From: Thermoplasmata archaeon
GTDB taxonomy: Archaea > Thermoplasmatota > Thermoplasmata > Thermoplasmatales > Thermoplasmataceae
Length of the DNA: 18,868 nucleotides
Assembly: GCA_021793945.1 (NCBI GenBank)
Contig: JAJYRT010000021.1
Coordinates: 1 to 18,868 of the forward strand
Direction of reading: 5' to 3'
Below the pieces are notes generated by a model. The model had not been told where the DNA came from, searched no databases, and saw only the letters and a list, made by a program, of their open reading frames with translations. Below are positions 1 to 6,739 of the stretch, one piece after another. Positions within the stretch are counted from its first letter, which is position 1, and the number at the start of each line of letters is the position of its first letter. A program made the position numbers and the translations under genes.

Positions 1-2
1 AG

Positions 3-76
3 CGGGTCCGGGGGGGTTTGGACCCCCGACCTATGGATTAAGAGTCCATCGCTCTACCTAGCTAAGCTACGGACCC
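3..76 (-). tRNA. tRNA-Lys (anticodon CUU)
   Basis: Read on the minus strand, a complete 74-nt cloverleaf can be drawn. The 7-bp acceptor stem is GGGTCCG/CGGACCC, the D arm is GCTT/GAGC with a GG in its loop, the anticodon stem is ATGGA/TCCAT with loop CTCTTAA, the variable loop has 5 nt, and the T stem is GGGGG/CCCCC. The anticodon CTT reads the lysine codon AAG. The discriminator base is G and no CCA is encoded. There is no intron. One oddity is the T loop, which reads TCCAAAC, so the nearly invariant U55 is C. The gene is divergent from the ribosomal cluster and has its own TATA-like element. Confidence 0.95.
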
Positions 77-96
77 AGTTGATGGAAATATTCCCG

Positions 97-110
97 TATA
101 ATTTATATTT
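97..110 (-). promoter_or_regulatory. TATA-box-like element for the tRNA-Lys gene
   Basis: On the minus strand this stretch reads AAATATAAATTATA, a good archaeal TATA-type sequence. Its centre lies about 25-28 nt before the tRNA 5' end at 76, which would place transcription start at or just before the mature tRNA end. The assignment rests on sequence and spacing only. Confidence 0.6.
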
Positions 111-175
111 TCTTATCGCAAAATGGTGGAAGCCAAAACGGTCTTTTTCCAAGTTACGCTTTCGAGGGGACACTG

Positions 176-194
176 CAGGGGCACTTTGCACCTG
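176..194. repeat. Inverted repeat / hairpin
   Basis: CAGGGGCA and TGCACCTG flank a 3-nt loop. They form seven Watson-Crick pairs interrupted by one G-A mismatch. Transcription across it has not been shown. It is the strongest short hairpin in the non-coding region. Confidence 0.4.
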
Positions 195-218
195 ATAATC
201 AAACTCCCGAAAAAAATA

Positions 219-229
219 GTTAGGCTAAC
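219..229. repeat. Short palindrome
   Basis: GTTAG-G-CTAAC is a perfect 5+1+5 inverted repeat. It could be a protein-binding site or chance. The half-site GCTAAC recurs at 391-396, just after the TATA-like element for the cluster. Confidence 0.3.
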
Positions 230-257
230 ATGCCGAATAGAGTGGAAGACATGTCCT

Positions 258-285
258 CAAGCCCATAATTCAATTGCGGGTCTTG
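258..285. repeat. Inverted repeat / hairpin with AT-rich loop
   Basis: CAAGCCC at 258-264 can pair with GGG (278-280) and CTTG (282-285) across a single bulged T, leaving a 13-nt AT-rich loop. It is the third potential hairpin within about 110 nt. No function was recognised. Confidence 0.3.
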
Positions 286-372
286 CTTAGATGGCATTCT
301 TTATTCTGATAAACGGATACCACCACAGGGGACATAATTTCAGTTTCAATTTGTGCAGCGGAGTCAATAAAA

Positions 373-381
373 TTTTAAATA
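373..381 (+). promoter_or_regulatory. Probable TATA box of the ribosomal-protein cluster
   Basis: TTTTAAATA, preceded by an A-rich stretch, is the best archaeal TATA-type sequence ahead of uL3. Transcription would start near 400-405, giving a leader of about 100 nt before the ATG at 507. A weaker alternative is the TATATTTTTA at 458-467, which would give a leader of about 20 nt. Confidence 0.5.
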
Positions 382-421
382 CCGTGATAAGCTAACGGAA
401 TAAGAGAAGCCATACACTAAG

Positions 422-445
422 AGGGCAATGCAACTATGCAACCCT
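422..445 (+). promoter_or_regulatory. Potential leader hairpin upstream of uL3
   Basis: AGGG (422-425) and TGCA (429-432) can pair with TGCA (437-440) and CCCT (442-445) around a 4-nt loop ACTA, with a 3-by-1 internal loop. If transcription starts near 400, this lies in the untranslated leader, where ribosomal-protein operons often carry autoregulatory binding sites. The structure is read from sequence; the function is inferred. Confidence 0.35.
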
Positions 446-506
446 AATGGCCAGGTCTATATTTTTAGCTTGGTCGATAAGTGTAACGGTTCTTTAGGTG
501 AAATAA

Positions 507-1496
507 ATGGCGACGCCACATCACCCCAGAAGGGGGTCAAAGGGGTATTACCCTAGGGTACGCGCTCAGCATATGCAGAGCGACATTCGAAGCTGGCCAG
601 AGACAGAAGGAAAGCCAAAAATTCAGGCTTTTGCTGGTTACAAGGTCGGCATGACACACATAGAGATGGTGGATTATAGAAAGAGCAGTGTTACTGCCGG
701 GCAAACAATAATGTCTGCAGTTACTATAATTGAAGTTCCTCCTCTTTCAGTGGTTGGAATCCGGTATTATGATACTGACGAGTCAGGCCTTTTTGTGGTT
801 GCTGAGGAATGGGCTCAGGATCTGGATAAGGATCTTTTCAAAAGACTCCCGGAGAGAAAGAAAAAATCTGAAAGTCCAACGGTTAATGAAGTTATAGATG
901 TTAGGCTGATTGTAAGCACTAACCCTTCCGAGGTAACCGGTGTGCCTTCTAAAACACCGGAGATATTTGAGATAAGAATAGGCGGTTCTGATCTCAAGGA
1001 AAAAATTGAATATGCCAAGGGGAAACTTGGAAAGAAAATTTCATTTGATGAGTTCAGTACCCCTGGAAAATTTGTGGACGCAATTTCAATTACAAAGGGA
1101 AAAGGATTCACTGGGCATGTGCAGAGGTTCGGTGTTAAGCTGCTGCCTTATAAAAACAGAAAACACAGAAGAATGATAGGAACACTTGGACCATGGCACC
1201 CGGACTGGGTTAGAAACACCGTTCCTCAAGCCGGCCAAAAGGGAACACATCAGAGGACTGCTTCTAACATCAGGGTGCTCAAATATGCAAAGAAAGAGTC
1301 AAATGAGGATATAAACGTGAAGGGCGGATTTCCTGGATACGGCCTTGTGAGAAGTGACTTCGTACTGGTTCACGGTTCTATACCGGGTCCTTCAAAGCGT
1401 CTAGTGAAGATGAGAGACCCAGCGAGGCAGAAATCATCAAACATAGAGAATCTGACAATTTCATACATATCCAAGGAATCAAAACAGGGTGACTAA
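507..1496 (+). CDS. rpl3: Large-subunit ribosomal protein uL3
   Basis: This 329-residue protein binds 23S rRNA near the peptidyl-transferase centre and helps start 50S assembly. The N-terminus (PHHPRRGSKGYYPRVRAQ, then IRSWPE) is the typical archaeal uL3 opening. The conserved core around residues 198-260 contains GFTGHVQRFGVK, KHRRMIGTLGPWHPDW and AGQKGTHQRT, which form the tip that reaches the catalytic site. The ATG start is preceded by AGGTGA with a 5-nt spacer. It is the first gene of the block, so its leader is the natural place for control of the whole cluster. The length is normal for archaea. Confidence 0.97.
   Translation: MATPHHPRRGSKGYYPRVRAQHMQSDIRSWPETEGKPKIQAFAGYKVGMTHIEMVDYRKSSVTAGQTIMSAVTIIEVPPLSVVGIRYYDTDESGLFVVAEEWAQDLDKDLFKRLPERKKKSESPTVNEVIDVRLIVSTNPSEVTGVPSKTPEIFEIRIGGSDLKEKIEYAKGKLGKKISFDEFSTPGKFVDAISITKGKGFTGHVQRFGVKLLPYKNRKHRRMIGTLGPWHPDWVRNTVPQAGQKGTHQRTASNIRVLKYAKKESNEDINVKGGFPGYGLVRSDFVLVHGSIPGPSKRLVKMRDPARQKSSNIENLTISYISKESKQGD
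1487..1492 (+). promoter_or_regulatory. Ribosome binding site deciding the uL4 start
   Basis: GGGTGA lies 5 nt before the TTG at 1498, the same motif and spacing as at uL3. The GTG at 1489 lies inside this motif and has no SD sequence of its own, so TTG 1498 is the better start. Confidence 0.6.
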
Positions 1497-1497
1497 G

Positions 1498-2256
1498 TTG
1501 GAAACAGACATTTATGACAATCAGGGAAACATGAAAGGGAAGATCGAACTTCCCGGCGTATTCAGCACAACTCCGAGGGAAGATATTCTTGGAAAGGCGT
1601 TCAGAGCTGTATCACTTACATTGAGGCATCCGTATGGGTCATCACCGGAAGCTGGGATGCGGCGTGTTGGTCATAACAGCGGGGCAAATCACGGCATATC
1701 AAGGCTGCCAAGGGTAGCAGGATCTTCACGCGGTGTCACACTTGCCAGCATGGTCGGAGGAAGGAGTGCTCACTCTCCGAGGTCAAACAAGATACTTTAC
1801 AAGAAAATTAACGACAAGGAAAGGAAGATAGCAAGATTCAGCGCAATTGCCATGACAGCAGACAAGAGTGCGGTTAAGAAAAGGGGCCATAAATTTGACG
1901 AGGAGCTCCATCTTCCGGTTGTTATTGAGGATACATTGAATGAAGTAAAGAAAGTCAAGGATGCTATAACACTCTTTGAGAACATCGGAATCTACGATGA
2001 TGTGTTAAGGGCCAAAGAAGGAAAAAAGGTCAGGGCTGGACGGGGAAAGATGAGGGGGAGAAGATACAAACAGCCCAGAAGCATACTGGTTGTTGGGACT
2101 TCCAGCAGCGACCTGAGAGTATTCAAGTCTATGCCAGGTGTGGAGGTCGCTACTCCCGACAGCCTCAGCATCAGAAAGCTGGCACCGGGTGGTGTTGGCG
2201 GAAGGCTTGTAGTCTATACTGCCGCAGCCATTAAGAAGTTAGGAGAGGTGTCTTAG
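1498..2256 (+). CDS. rpl4: Large-subunit ribosomal protein uL4
   Basis: A uL4 protein of 252 residues that binds 23S rRNA and sends a long loop into the exit tunnel wall. The family signature is RHPYGSSPEAGMRRVGHN followed by the basic loop segment ISRLPRVAGSSRG, and the C-terminal part holds RGKMRGRRYKQPRS and the usual Rossmann-like end. I chose the TTG at 1498 because it has a GGGTGA site 5 nt upstream; GTG at 1489 would add three residues and overlap uL3 by 8 nt. The gene follows uL3 with a 1-nt gap and ends directly before the uL23 ATG. Confidence 0.93.
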   Translation: METDIYDNQGNMKGKIELPGVFSTTPREDILGKAFRAVSLTLRHPYGSSPEAGMRRVGHNSGANHGISRLPRVAGSSRGVTLASMVGGRSAHSPRSNKILYKKINDKERKIARFSAIAMTADKSAVKKRGHKFDEELHLPVVIEDTLNEVKKVKDAITLFENIGIYDDVLRAKEGKKVRAGRGKMRGRRYKQPRSILVVGTSSSDLRVFKSMPGVEVATPDSLSIRKLAPGGVGGRLVVYTAAAIKKLGEVS

Positions 2257-2508
2257 ATGACTAATGTCATAATCAGCCCCATAGCAACAGAAAAATCTAT
2301 GCTGGGGATGGAAAAAGAGAATAAACTGACATTTATGGTGACGAGAAAGGCGAATAAATCCCAGATAAAGGAAGAAGTTGAGAAGAGATTTGAACTGAAG
2401 GTTCTGGGAGTGAATACAATAATAACCAAGAAAGGGAAGAAGGCTATTGTTGAGCTCGACAAGAGCTACTCTGCAGATGAGATCGCAGGGAGAATTGGGG
2501 TATTCTGA
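2257..2508 (+). CDS. rpl23: Large-subunit ribosomal protein uL23
   Basis: The 83-residue product sits at the exit of the nascent-peptide tunnel, where it docks SRP and the Sec translocon. It opens with the typical IISPIATEKSM and continues with the TFMVTRKANKSQI strand-helix and FELKVLGVNTIITKKGKK, the conserved RNA-binding segment. Length is normal for archaea. The ATG directly abuts the uL4 stop and is preceded by GGAG and GGTG at 2242-2250. Confidence 0.95.
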   Translation: MTNVIISPIATEKSMLGMEKENKLTFMVTRKANKSQIKEEVEKRFELKVLGVNTIITKKGKKAIVELDKSYSADEIAGRIGVF

Positions 2509-2517
2509 GGTAATATT

Positions 2518-3210
2518 ATGGGTAAACATATAGTGGCACAGAGGCGTGGACACGGGGGGCTTGTATACAGGAGCCCAAGTCACAGGCATACAAGGATCCT
2601 GAAACATCCAGCCGACGGTGAGTATAAGGTTACAGATCTTGTCCAGGCACCGGGAAGAAATGCACCTTTAATCATTTCTGAGTCCGAAACCGGCAAGAAG
2701 AATACGCAACTGGCATTCAACGGCGCGTACGTCGGGCAGGTTTATTCGGTTGGAAAGACATCAACACCTGCAAGCGGTGACACTTCATTTCTTGGAAATG
2801 TACCGGACGGGTCACTGGTGTTCAACATTGAGAGCATGCCAGGTGACGGCGGCAAGTTCTGCCGCACTGCTGGTGCATCGGCACTTGTAGTTAGCCATGG
2901 GACCTCCGTGACCTTGAAGCTACCCTCGGGTAAGACAAAACAATTCAACCCGGGCTGCAAAGCGACTGTTGGCCTCGTTGCGGGTTCTGGGGCAAGAGAC
3001 ATTCCAATACTGAAAGCCGGCAGGCATATTCACTACCTGCAGAGCAAGGCAAAGAGACCTTACACTGTCAGAGGAGTTGCAATGAACGCGGTAAACCATC
3101 CTCACGGTGGAGGCAATCATCAGCATGTTGGTAGGCCCAGCACAGTTGGAAGGGGAACCCCGCCAGGTAGAAAAGTAGGAAGGCTATCACCACAAAGGAG
3201 GAAAAATTAA
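2518..3210 (+). CDS. rpl2: Large-subunit ribosomal protein uL2
   Basis: A 230-residue protein needed for subunit joining and located near the peptidyl-transferase centre. The N-terminal part has the OB-fold ([17 protein letters not shown]) and the later part the SH3-like barrel. Around residues 190-210 it has [18 protein letters not shown] with the conserved histidine implicated in the active-site region, then GTPPGRKVG. It ends soon after (SPQRRKN), slightly shorter than most archaeal uL2. The SD is GAGGT at 2507-2511, overlapping the uL23 stop. Confidence 0.97.
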   Translation: MGKHIVAQRRGHGGLVYRSPSHRHTRILKHPADGEYKVTDLVQAPGRNAPLIISESETGKKNTQLAFNGAYVGQVYSVGKTSTPASGDTSFLGNVPDGSLVFNIESMPGDGGKFCRTAGASALVVSHGTSVTLKLPSGKTKQFNPGCKATVGLVAGSGARDIPILKAGRHIHYLQSKAKRPYTVRGVAMNAVNHPHGGGNHQHVGRPSTVGRGTPPGRKVGRLSPQRRKN

Positions 3211-3665
3211 TGGTAGTTAAGAGACAGGCCTCGGTAAAATCCATAAAGAGGAGATCACGAAAATCACAAAAGATAACCATGGGGCGATCGAAGGAATTTC
3301 TCTATCGCGGGCTCTCTCTCGATGAGCTCAAAAAGATGAGCGATCAGGAACTTTTCAAGATACTGCCTTCCAGGGCGAGAAGGTCTCTCACAAGAGAGAT
3401 GAACCAGGAGCAGAAGAAACTATACCTGAAGATGAACAGCGAGGAGAAGGAGATAAAAACCCACGTACGCGATTTTATCATTCTCCCAAAGTATATAGGG
3501 AAAGTCATGGAAGTCTATAACGGGAATTCTTACGTCAAGTTCGAGATTAAGCCAGAAATGATGGGGCATTACCTAGGTGAATATGCACAGACGAGAAAGG
3601 AAGTTAAGCACTCAGGGCCGGGAGTAGGCGCTACCAGGTCATCGAAGTTCATGCCATTGAAGTGA
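3210..3665 (+). CDS. rps19: Small-subunit ribosomal protein uS19
   Basis: This 151-residue protein of the 30S head works with uS13 near the A-site tRNA. The core motifs are KEFLYRGLSLDEL, LPSRARRSLTR, THVRDFIILPKYIGK and the C-terminal HYLGEYAQTRK with KHSGPGVGATRSSKF. The ATG overlaps the uL2 stop (TAATG) and has a strong AAGGAGG at 3195-3201. This supports a basic N-terminal extension of about 23 residues before MGRSKEFLYRG that most archaeal uS19 proteins lack. An internal start at 3279 has no SD. Confidence 0.95.
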   Translation: MVVKRQASVKSIKRRSRKSQKITMGRSKEFLYRGLSLDELKKMSDQELFKILPSRARRSLTREMNQEQKKLYLKMNSEEKEIKTHVRDFIILPKYIGKVMEVYNGNSYVKFEIKPEMMGHYLGEYAQTRKEVKHSGPGVGATRSSKFMPLK

Positions 3666-3669
3666 TATT

Positions 3670-4119
3670 ATGAAGGGTTACTCTACAACAGAATTTAGTG
3701 AAAAAAGCGCAATTGCAAGAGCGATTGAAGTAGACATATCGATGAAGGATGCGGTAAACATTGCACACTATCTGCGTGGAATGAAGCTTGACCATGCAAA
3801 GGAAGTGGTAGACAGGGCAATAAAGAAGGAACTCCCAATCCCATATTTCAGGTATCTTGACTCGGTATCGCACAGGAAAGGCGTTGGCCCGGGCAGATAT
3901 CCCGTAAAGGCCCTGAAGGAATTCAAGGCTGTCCTGAATAACGCTGAGGCAAACGCAGATTTTAAGAGCTTGAACACTGAAAATCTCATCATCAAGCACA
4001 TAGCCGCCAGCAAGGGACGGATGATCAAGAAGTTCACCCCCAAGGCATATGGACGAGCTGGAGCTAATTTCAAGGACCTTATCAATATTGATGTTGTACT
4101 GCAGGAGGTGGAAGAGTGA
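3670..4119 (+). CDS. rpl22: Large-subunit ribosomal protein uL22
   Basis: A uL22 of 149 residues, which binds all domains of 23S rRNA and lines the peptide tunnel with a long hairpin. Recognisable segments are [19 protein letters not shown] near residues 36-54, the archaeal insert [18 protein letters not shown], and the C-terminal hairpin [16 protein letters not shown]. The ATG follows the uS19 stop by 4 nt with a weak AGTGAT upstream. Its stop overlaps the uS3 GTG start by 4 nt. Confidence 0.95.
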   Translation: MKGYSTTEFSEKSAIARAIEVDISMKDAVNIAHYLRGMKLDHAKEVVDRAIKKELPIPYFRYLDSVSHRKGVGPGRYPVKALKEFKAVLNNAEANADFKSLNTENLIIKHIAASKGRMIKKFTPKAYGRAGANFKDLINIDVVLQEVEE

Positions 4120-4781
4120 AGGAGAGGAAATTCATCAATGAAGCCGTTAAGAAACTCCTCGTTTCCGAATTCATCAGAAAGGAAACCGACCATGCGGGAT
4201 TCGGAGGGATGGAAATGAAGAGAACTCCGTTCGGCACAAACATCACGCTGTTTGTGAACAAACCAGGCCTTGTCATAGGAAGGCGTGGATCCAAGGTTCA
4301 GGAGATCACTGAAAACCTGGAGCATAAGTATCATGTTGAATCGCCACAGATTGAAGTAAAGGAAATCGAGAACCCTGATTTGAATCCACAGGTTGTCTCT
4401 AAGAAAATTGCGCTATCGCTGGAAAAGGGATGGGCATACAGGAAAGCCGGAAACACCACACTGAGGAGGGTTATAGATAACCACTCAAAAGGGGTTATAA
4501 TAAGGATCGGCGGCAAGATTTCAGGCGAACGCGCCAGAACACAGAAATTCATGTATGGTTCAGTAAAGTATTCCGGAGATCCGTCAAGATCTGGAATGAA
4601 AAACGGTTTCTCAATAGCCAAGCTGAAACAGGGTGTAATCGGGGTTACTGTAAGAATGCTGGACAATAACTACAAGCTTCCGGATGAAATCAAGGTGGGG
4701 CCGATCGTTGCGAGCCCAAAAGTTACGGATGTCGCAAATGGAGATGTGAAGGTAGATGGAACTCAGAGCCAAGCAAATTAG
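4116..4781 (+). CDS. rps3: Small-subunit ribosomal protein uS3
   Basis: The 221-residue product binds mRNA at the entry channel of the 30S subunit. It begins [15 protein letters not shown], as archaeal uS3 does. It has a type-II KH domain with the signature [15 protein letters not shown] near residues 50-64 and the C-terminal segment [17 protein letters not shown]. The GTG start is well supported by GGAGGTG at 4104-4110 with a 5-nt spacer. The last 26 nt overlap uL29. Confidence 0.96.
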   Translation: MKERKFINEAVKKLLVSEFIRKETDHAGFGGMEMKRTPFGTNITLFVNKPGLVIGRRGSKVQEITENLEHKYHVESPQIEVKEIENPDLNPQVVSKKIALSLEKGWAYRKAGNTTLRRVIDNHSKGVIIRIGGKISGERARTQKFMYGSVKYSGDPSRSGMKNGFSIAKLKQGVIGVTVRMLDNNYKLPDEIKVGPIVASPKVTDVANGDVKVDGTQSQAN

Positions 4782-4956
4782 GGGAATGGAGAAGGCAGAG
4801 ATTGAAGAGAGGCTGAAATCCCTCGAGGAATCACTGCTCAAGGAAAGGGCGTCAGTCGCAATGGGCGGAGCACCGAGAAATCCTGGTAAGATCAAGTCAT
4901 TGAGAAGGCAGATAGCGAGAATAAATACTGTTCTCAGTGGAGGACCAAAGGAATGA
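4756..4956 (+). CDS. rpl29: Large-subunit ribosomal protein uL29
   Basis: A 66-residue helical hairpin protein at the tunnel exit, a neighbour of uL23. The pattern LRAKQIRGM, then [13 protein letters not shown], then [15 protein letters not shown] is typical of the family. The ATG at 4756 lies inside the end of uS3. It is preferred over the later ATG at 4786 because the earlier one keeps the conserved LRxxxIR motif. The stop overlaps the aIF1 start by 4 nt. Confidence 0.93.
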   Translation: MELRAKQIRGMEKAEIEERLKSLEESLLKERASVAMGGAPRNPGKIKSLRRQIARINTVLSGGPKE

Positions 4957-5252
4957 AGGATAAGAATTTCACCGGAATACCAAAGGAACTGCAGCCATGG
5001 GAAGGATTCACCAGAGATTCACAATCCATAAAGATAAGCGTTGACAAGAGACGATACGGGAAGAACATGACCATAATTGAGGGAATAGATCCAAAATCAG
5101 AAGATATATACGAGATCGCCAAGGAGCTGAAGAAGAAGGTCGCATCCGGAGGGACAGTGAAGGATGGAAAGACTGTTGAGCTCCAAGGTGACCACAGGGA
5201 TGCCGTAAAGAAGTATCTGGATGAGATGGGATTCAAGACAGAGGTCGTTTAG
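4953..5252 (+). CDS. Translation initiation factor aIF1 (SUI1 family)
   Basis: This 99-residue SUI1-domain protein binds the 30S P-site region and checks start-codon pairing. The N-terminal tail is about 25 residues. The family core follows: the basic loop VDKRRYGKNMTIIEGID (residues 30-46) and KKKVASGGTVKDGKTVEL (61-78) with QGDH. The gene sits between uL29 and the RNase P subunit, a usual euryarchaeal position. SD is GGAGG at 4939-4943. Confusion with another SUI1 protein is unlikely given its size and place. Confidence 0.93.
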   Translation: MKDKNFTGIPKELQPWEGFTRDSQSIKISVDKRRYGKNMTIIEGIDPKSEDIYEIAKELKKKVASGGTVKDGKTVELQGDHRDAVKKYLDEMGFKTEVV

Positions 5253-5253
5253 A

Positions 5254-5553
5254 ATGAGATCGGAAGACGCAATCTACTTTGGAGAGTTCATAGGGCGGGA
5301 GATTTCTGTCAGATCATCAGCAAACCCCACACTGAAAGGAAAGCGTGGTATTGTGGTTGATGAGACGAAGAAGACCCTGGTCATAAATGACGGCAAAAAG
5401 CAGCTGGTCATTCCCAAGGATATTTGCAGCTTCGAGATCAAATCCGGTGAAAGGAGCCTTGAGATACTTGGGAGAGCAATAGTATCAAGGCCTGAGGACA
5501 GGATAAAGGAACACAGAAAAATTGAAAGAATGATCAGAAAGGGTGGTAACTAA
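5254..5553 (+). CDS. rnp1: RNase P protein component 1 (Rpp29/Pop4 homologue)
   Basis: A 99-residue protein that forms part of archaeal RNase P, which removes tRNA 5' leaders. The Sm-like barrel is seen in FIGREISVRSSANPTLKGK, GIVVDETKKTLVI and VIPKDICSFEI, followed by a basic C-terminal helix (RPEDRIKEHRKIERMIR). The ATG at 5254 is chosen because GAGGT lies at 5241-5245. The frame is open back to an ATG at 5221, but that would overlap aIF1 by 32 nt and add residues unlike the family. The stop overlaps the uS17 ATG. Confidence 0.9.
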   Translation: MRSEDAIYFGEFIGREISVRSSANPTLKGKRGIVVDETKKTLVINDGKKQLVIPKDICSFEIKSGERSLEILGRAIVSRPEDRIKEHRKIERMIRKGGN

Positions 5554-5879
5554 TGAGCAAGAATATAGGATTAGAAGTTAAGGCACCGGAAGTTGAATGT
5601 CATGATAAAAAATGCCCATTTCACGGTGAACTTAAGATCAGGGGTCAGATTATACTCGGCGAAGTGGAGTCGGCTTCAATGATCAGAAGCGCTGTAATCA
5701 GAAGGGATTACAAGAGACCGGTCAGAAAATACGAGCGTAAGATATCTAGAACTTCAAAATATCACGCGCACGTTCCTGAATGCATCAATATCAAGCCTGG
5801 AGATACTGTCAGGATAGCGGAGTGCAAGAAACTCGCAAAGACGATTTCATTCGTCGTGGTTGAGAAGGTGAGCCAATGA
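5553..5879 (+). CDS. rps17: Small-subunit ribosomal protein uS17
   Basis: The 108-residue product is an OB-fold primary 16S-rRNA binder. Archaeal features are the N-terminal IGLEVKAPEVEC, the Cys pair in CHDKKCPFHG, then VIRRDYKRPVRKYERK, SKYHAHVPECINIKPGD and IAECKKLAKTISFVVVE. TAATG couples it to rnp1, with GGTGG upstream at 5543-5547. Its stop overlaps uL14 by 4 nt. Confidence 0.96.
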   Translation: MSKNIGLEVKAPEVECHDKKCPFHGELKIRGQIILGEVESASMIRSAVIRRDYKRPVRKYERKISRTSKYHAHVPECINIKPGDTVRIAECKKLAKTISFVVVEKVSQ

Positions 5880-6274
5880 AAGGAATAGCTGGAAGACAGC
5901 AGAGAGGGTTGCCCCTTGGTGCCACCATGCCGTGTGCAGACAACAGCGGCGCAAAGATCATCAGTCTTATAGATGTTAAGGCTTACCATGGAGTTGCCCG
6001 GAGAATCCCGGCTGCAGGCGTAGGCGACATGTTTGTAGCAAGCGTCAAAAAGGGTACGCCGGAAATGAGAAGCAAGATTGTGTACGCTGTGGTGATCAGG
6101 CAGAAGAGGCCGTACAGAAGGCCAGATGGAACCATGATGAGATTCGAGGACAATGCCGCCGTACTGGTAACTCCGGAAGGAGAAGTCAGAGGTTCTGAGA
6201 TCAAAGGGTCAGTGTCGAGGGAAGCAGCAGAAAGGTGGCCGAGGATAGCATCGGTGGCATCATCAATAATTTGA
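5876..6274 (+). CDS. rpl14: Large-subunit ribosomal protein uL14
   Basis: A 132-residue protein at the subunit interface, forming bridges with 16S rRNA. The family pattern is clear: GATMPCADNSGAKIISLI, VGDMFVASVKKGTPEMRSK, VVIRQKRPYRRPDGTMMRF and EDNAAVL. The ATG overlaps the uS17 stop by 4 nt, and AAGGTGA (5865-5871) gives a 4-nt spacer. Length is normal. Confidence 0.97.
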   Translation: MKGIAGRQQRGLPLGATMPCADNSGAKIISLIDVKAYHGVARRIPAAGVGDMFVASVKKGTPEMRSKIVYAVVIRQKRPYRRPDGTMMRFEDNAAVLVTPEGEVRGSEIKGSVSREAAERWPRIASVASSII

Positions 6275-6283
6275 GTGGTACAA

Positions 6284-6739
6284 ATGACAGTTAAGAACAC
6301 ATTTAAGGTATATCTCAGCAAGGATCTGAGGAAGAAATACGGATTAAGATCATTTCCTCTCGCAAAGGGAGATATAGTAACCATAGAAGCAGGCTCAAAA
6401 AAGGGAGAAGGGGGAAAGGTGCTGGACATAAATCACGTGGACTCAAAGGTTTCCATAGAAGGTATAACTGCGACCAAGGCGGACGGGAAGCAGAAGGCAT
6501 TCATGGTGGATCCGAGCAACCTGAAGATAACCCGGCTTGATCTTTCCAGGCAGGAAAGACTCCAGAAGATCAAGGATCTTGCAGCTAGAAAGAACATTAT
6601 AGTTGAAGAGGAACCGGTACCGGAGGAGAAGGCACCGGAACCCGAGGTCCCTGAAATTGCTGAGGAACAGGAACAACCCGAAGAGAACGTGGAAGAAGAT
6701 AAACCGGAGGATGAGAACGAAGATGATAAACAAGACTAA
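6284..6739 (+). CDS. rpl24: Large-subunit ribosomal protein uL24 with acidic C-terminal tail
   Basis: A uL24 of 151 residues, an early assembly protein with a KOW motif. Residues 1-107 match the family: the N-terminal LSKDLRKKYGLRSFPLAKGD, KOW segment VTIEAGSKKGEGGKVLDINH and the DPSNLKITRLDL region. Residues 108-151 form a tail rich in Glu, Asp and Pro that is not part of the usual archaeal protein of about 120 residues. The ATG at 6284 is chosen over the in-frame GTG at 6275 because the GTGGT sequence lies just before it. Its last 17 nt overlap eS4. Confidence 0.93.
   Translation: MTVKNTFKVYLSKDLRKKYGLRSFPLAKGDIVTIEAGSKKGEGGKVLDINHVDSKVSIEGITATKADGKQKAFMVDPSNLKITRLDLSRQERLQKIKDLAARKNIIVEEEPVPEEKAPEPEVPEIAEEQEQPEENVEEDKPEDENEDDKQD

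Larger units (their letters stand above)
77..506. other. 430-nt non-coding region between tRNA-Lys and uL3
   Basis: No convincing gene was found on either strand. The stretch holds the tRNA promoter at its left end and the probable ribosomal-cluster promoter and leader at its right end. In between are several inverted repeats: a 7-bp hairpin with one G-A mismatch at 176-194, a GTTAG/CTAAC palindrome at 219-229, and a CAAGCCC/GGG-T-CTTG hairpin at 258-285. No conserved motifs of SRP RNA or RNase P RNA were recognised. A small RNA in 112-360 is possible but not shown. Confidence 0.5.

Noticed and set aside
176..285. CRISPR array or transposon ends
   Set aside because: The repeats are short inverted repeats of different sequence, with no regular direct repeats or spacers and no transposase nearby.
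384..420. A possible C/D-box sRNA (GTGATAA resembling box C)
   Set aside because: No matching D, C' and D' boxes at proper spacing; a single weak box is not enough.
77..506. SRP RNA or RNase P RNA in the non-coding region
   Set aside because: None of the conserved core motifs of either RNA could be found on either strand.
3768..4334. A long minus-strand open frame (188 codons) across uL22 and uS3
   Set aside because: It lies antisense to two certain ribosomal genes, shows no family resemblance, and is explained by codon bias of the real strand. The same holds for other antisense frames, for example 13383-13877 within secY and 14698-15207.
5221..5253. A longer rnp1 start at ATG 5221
   Set aside because: It would overlap aIF1 by 32 nt and add residues unlike the family; ATG 5254 has GAGGT upstream.
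6603..6722. An Arg-rich N-terminal extension of eS4
   Set aside because: It is the out-of-frame reading of the Glu/Asp-rich uL24 tail. The ATG at 6723 aligns exactly with the usual eS4 start and has an SD sequence upstream.
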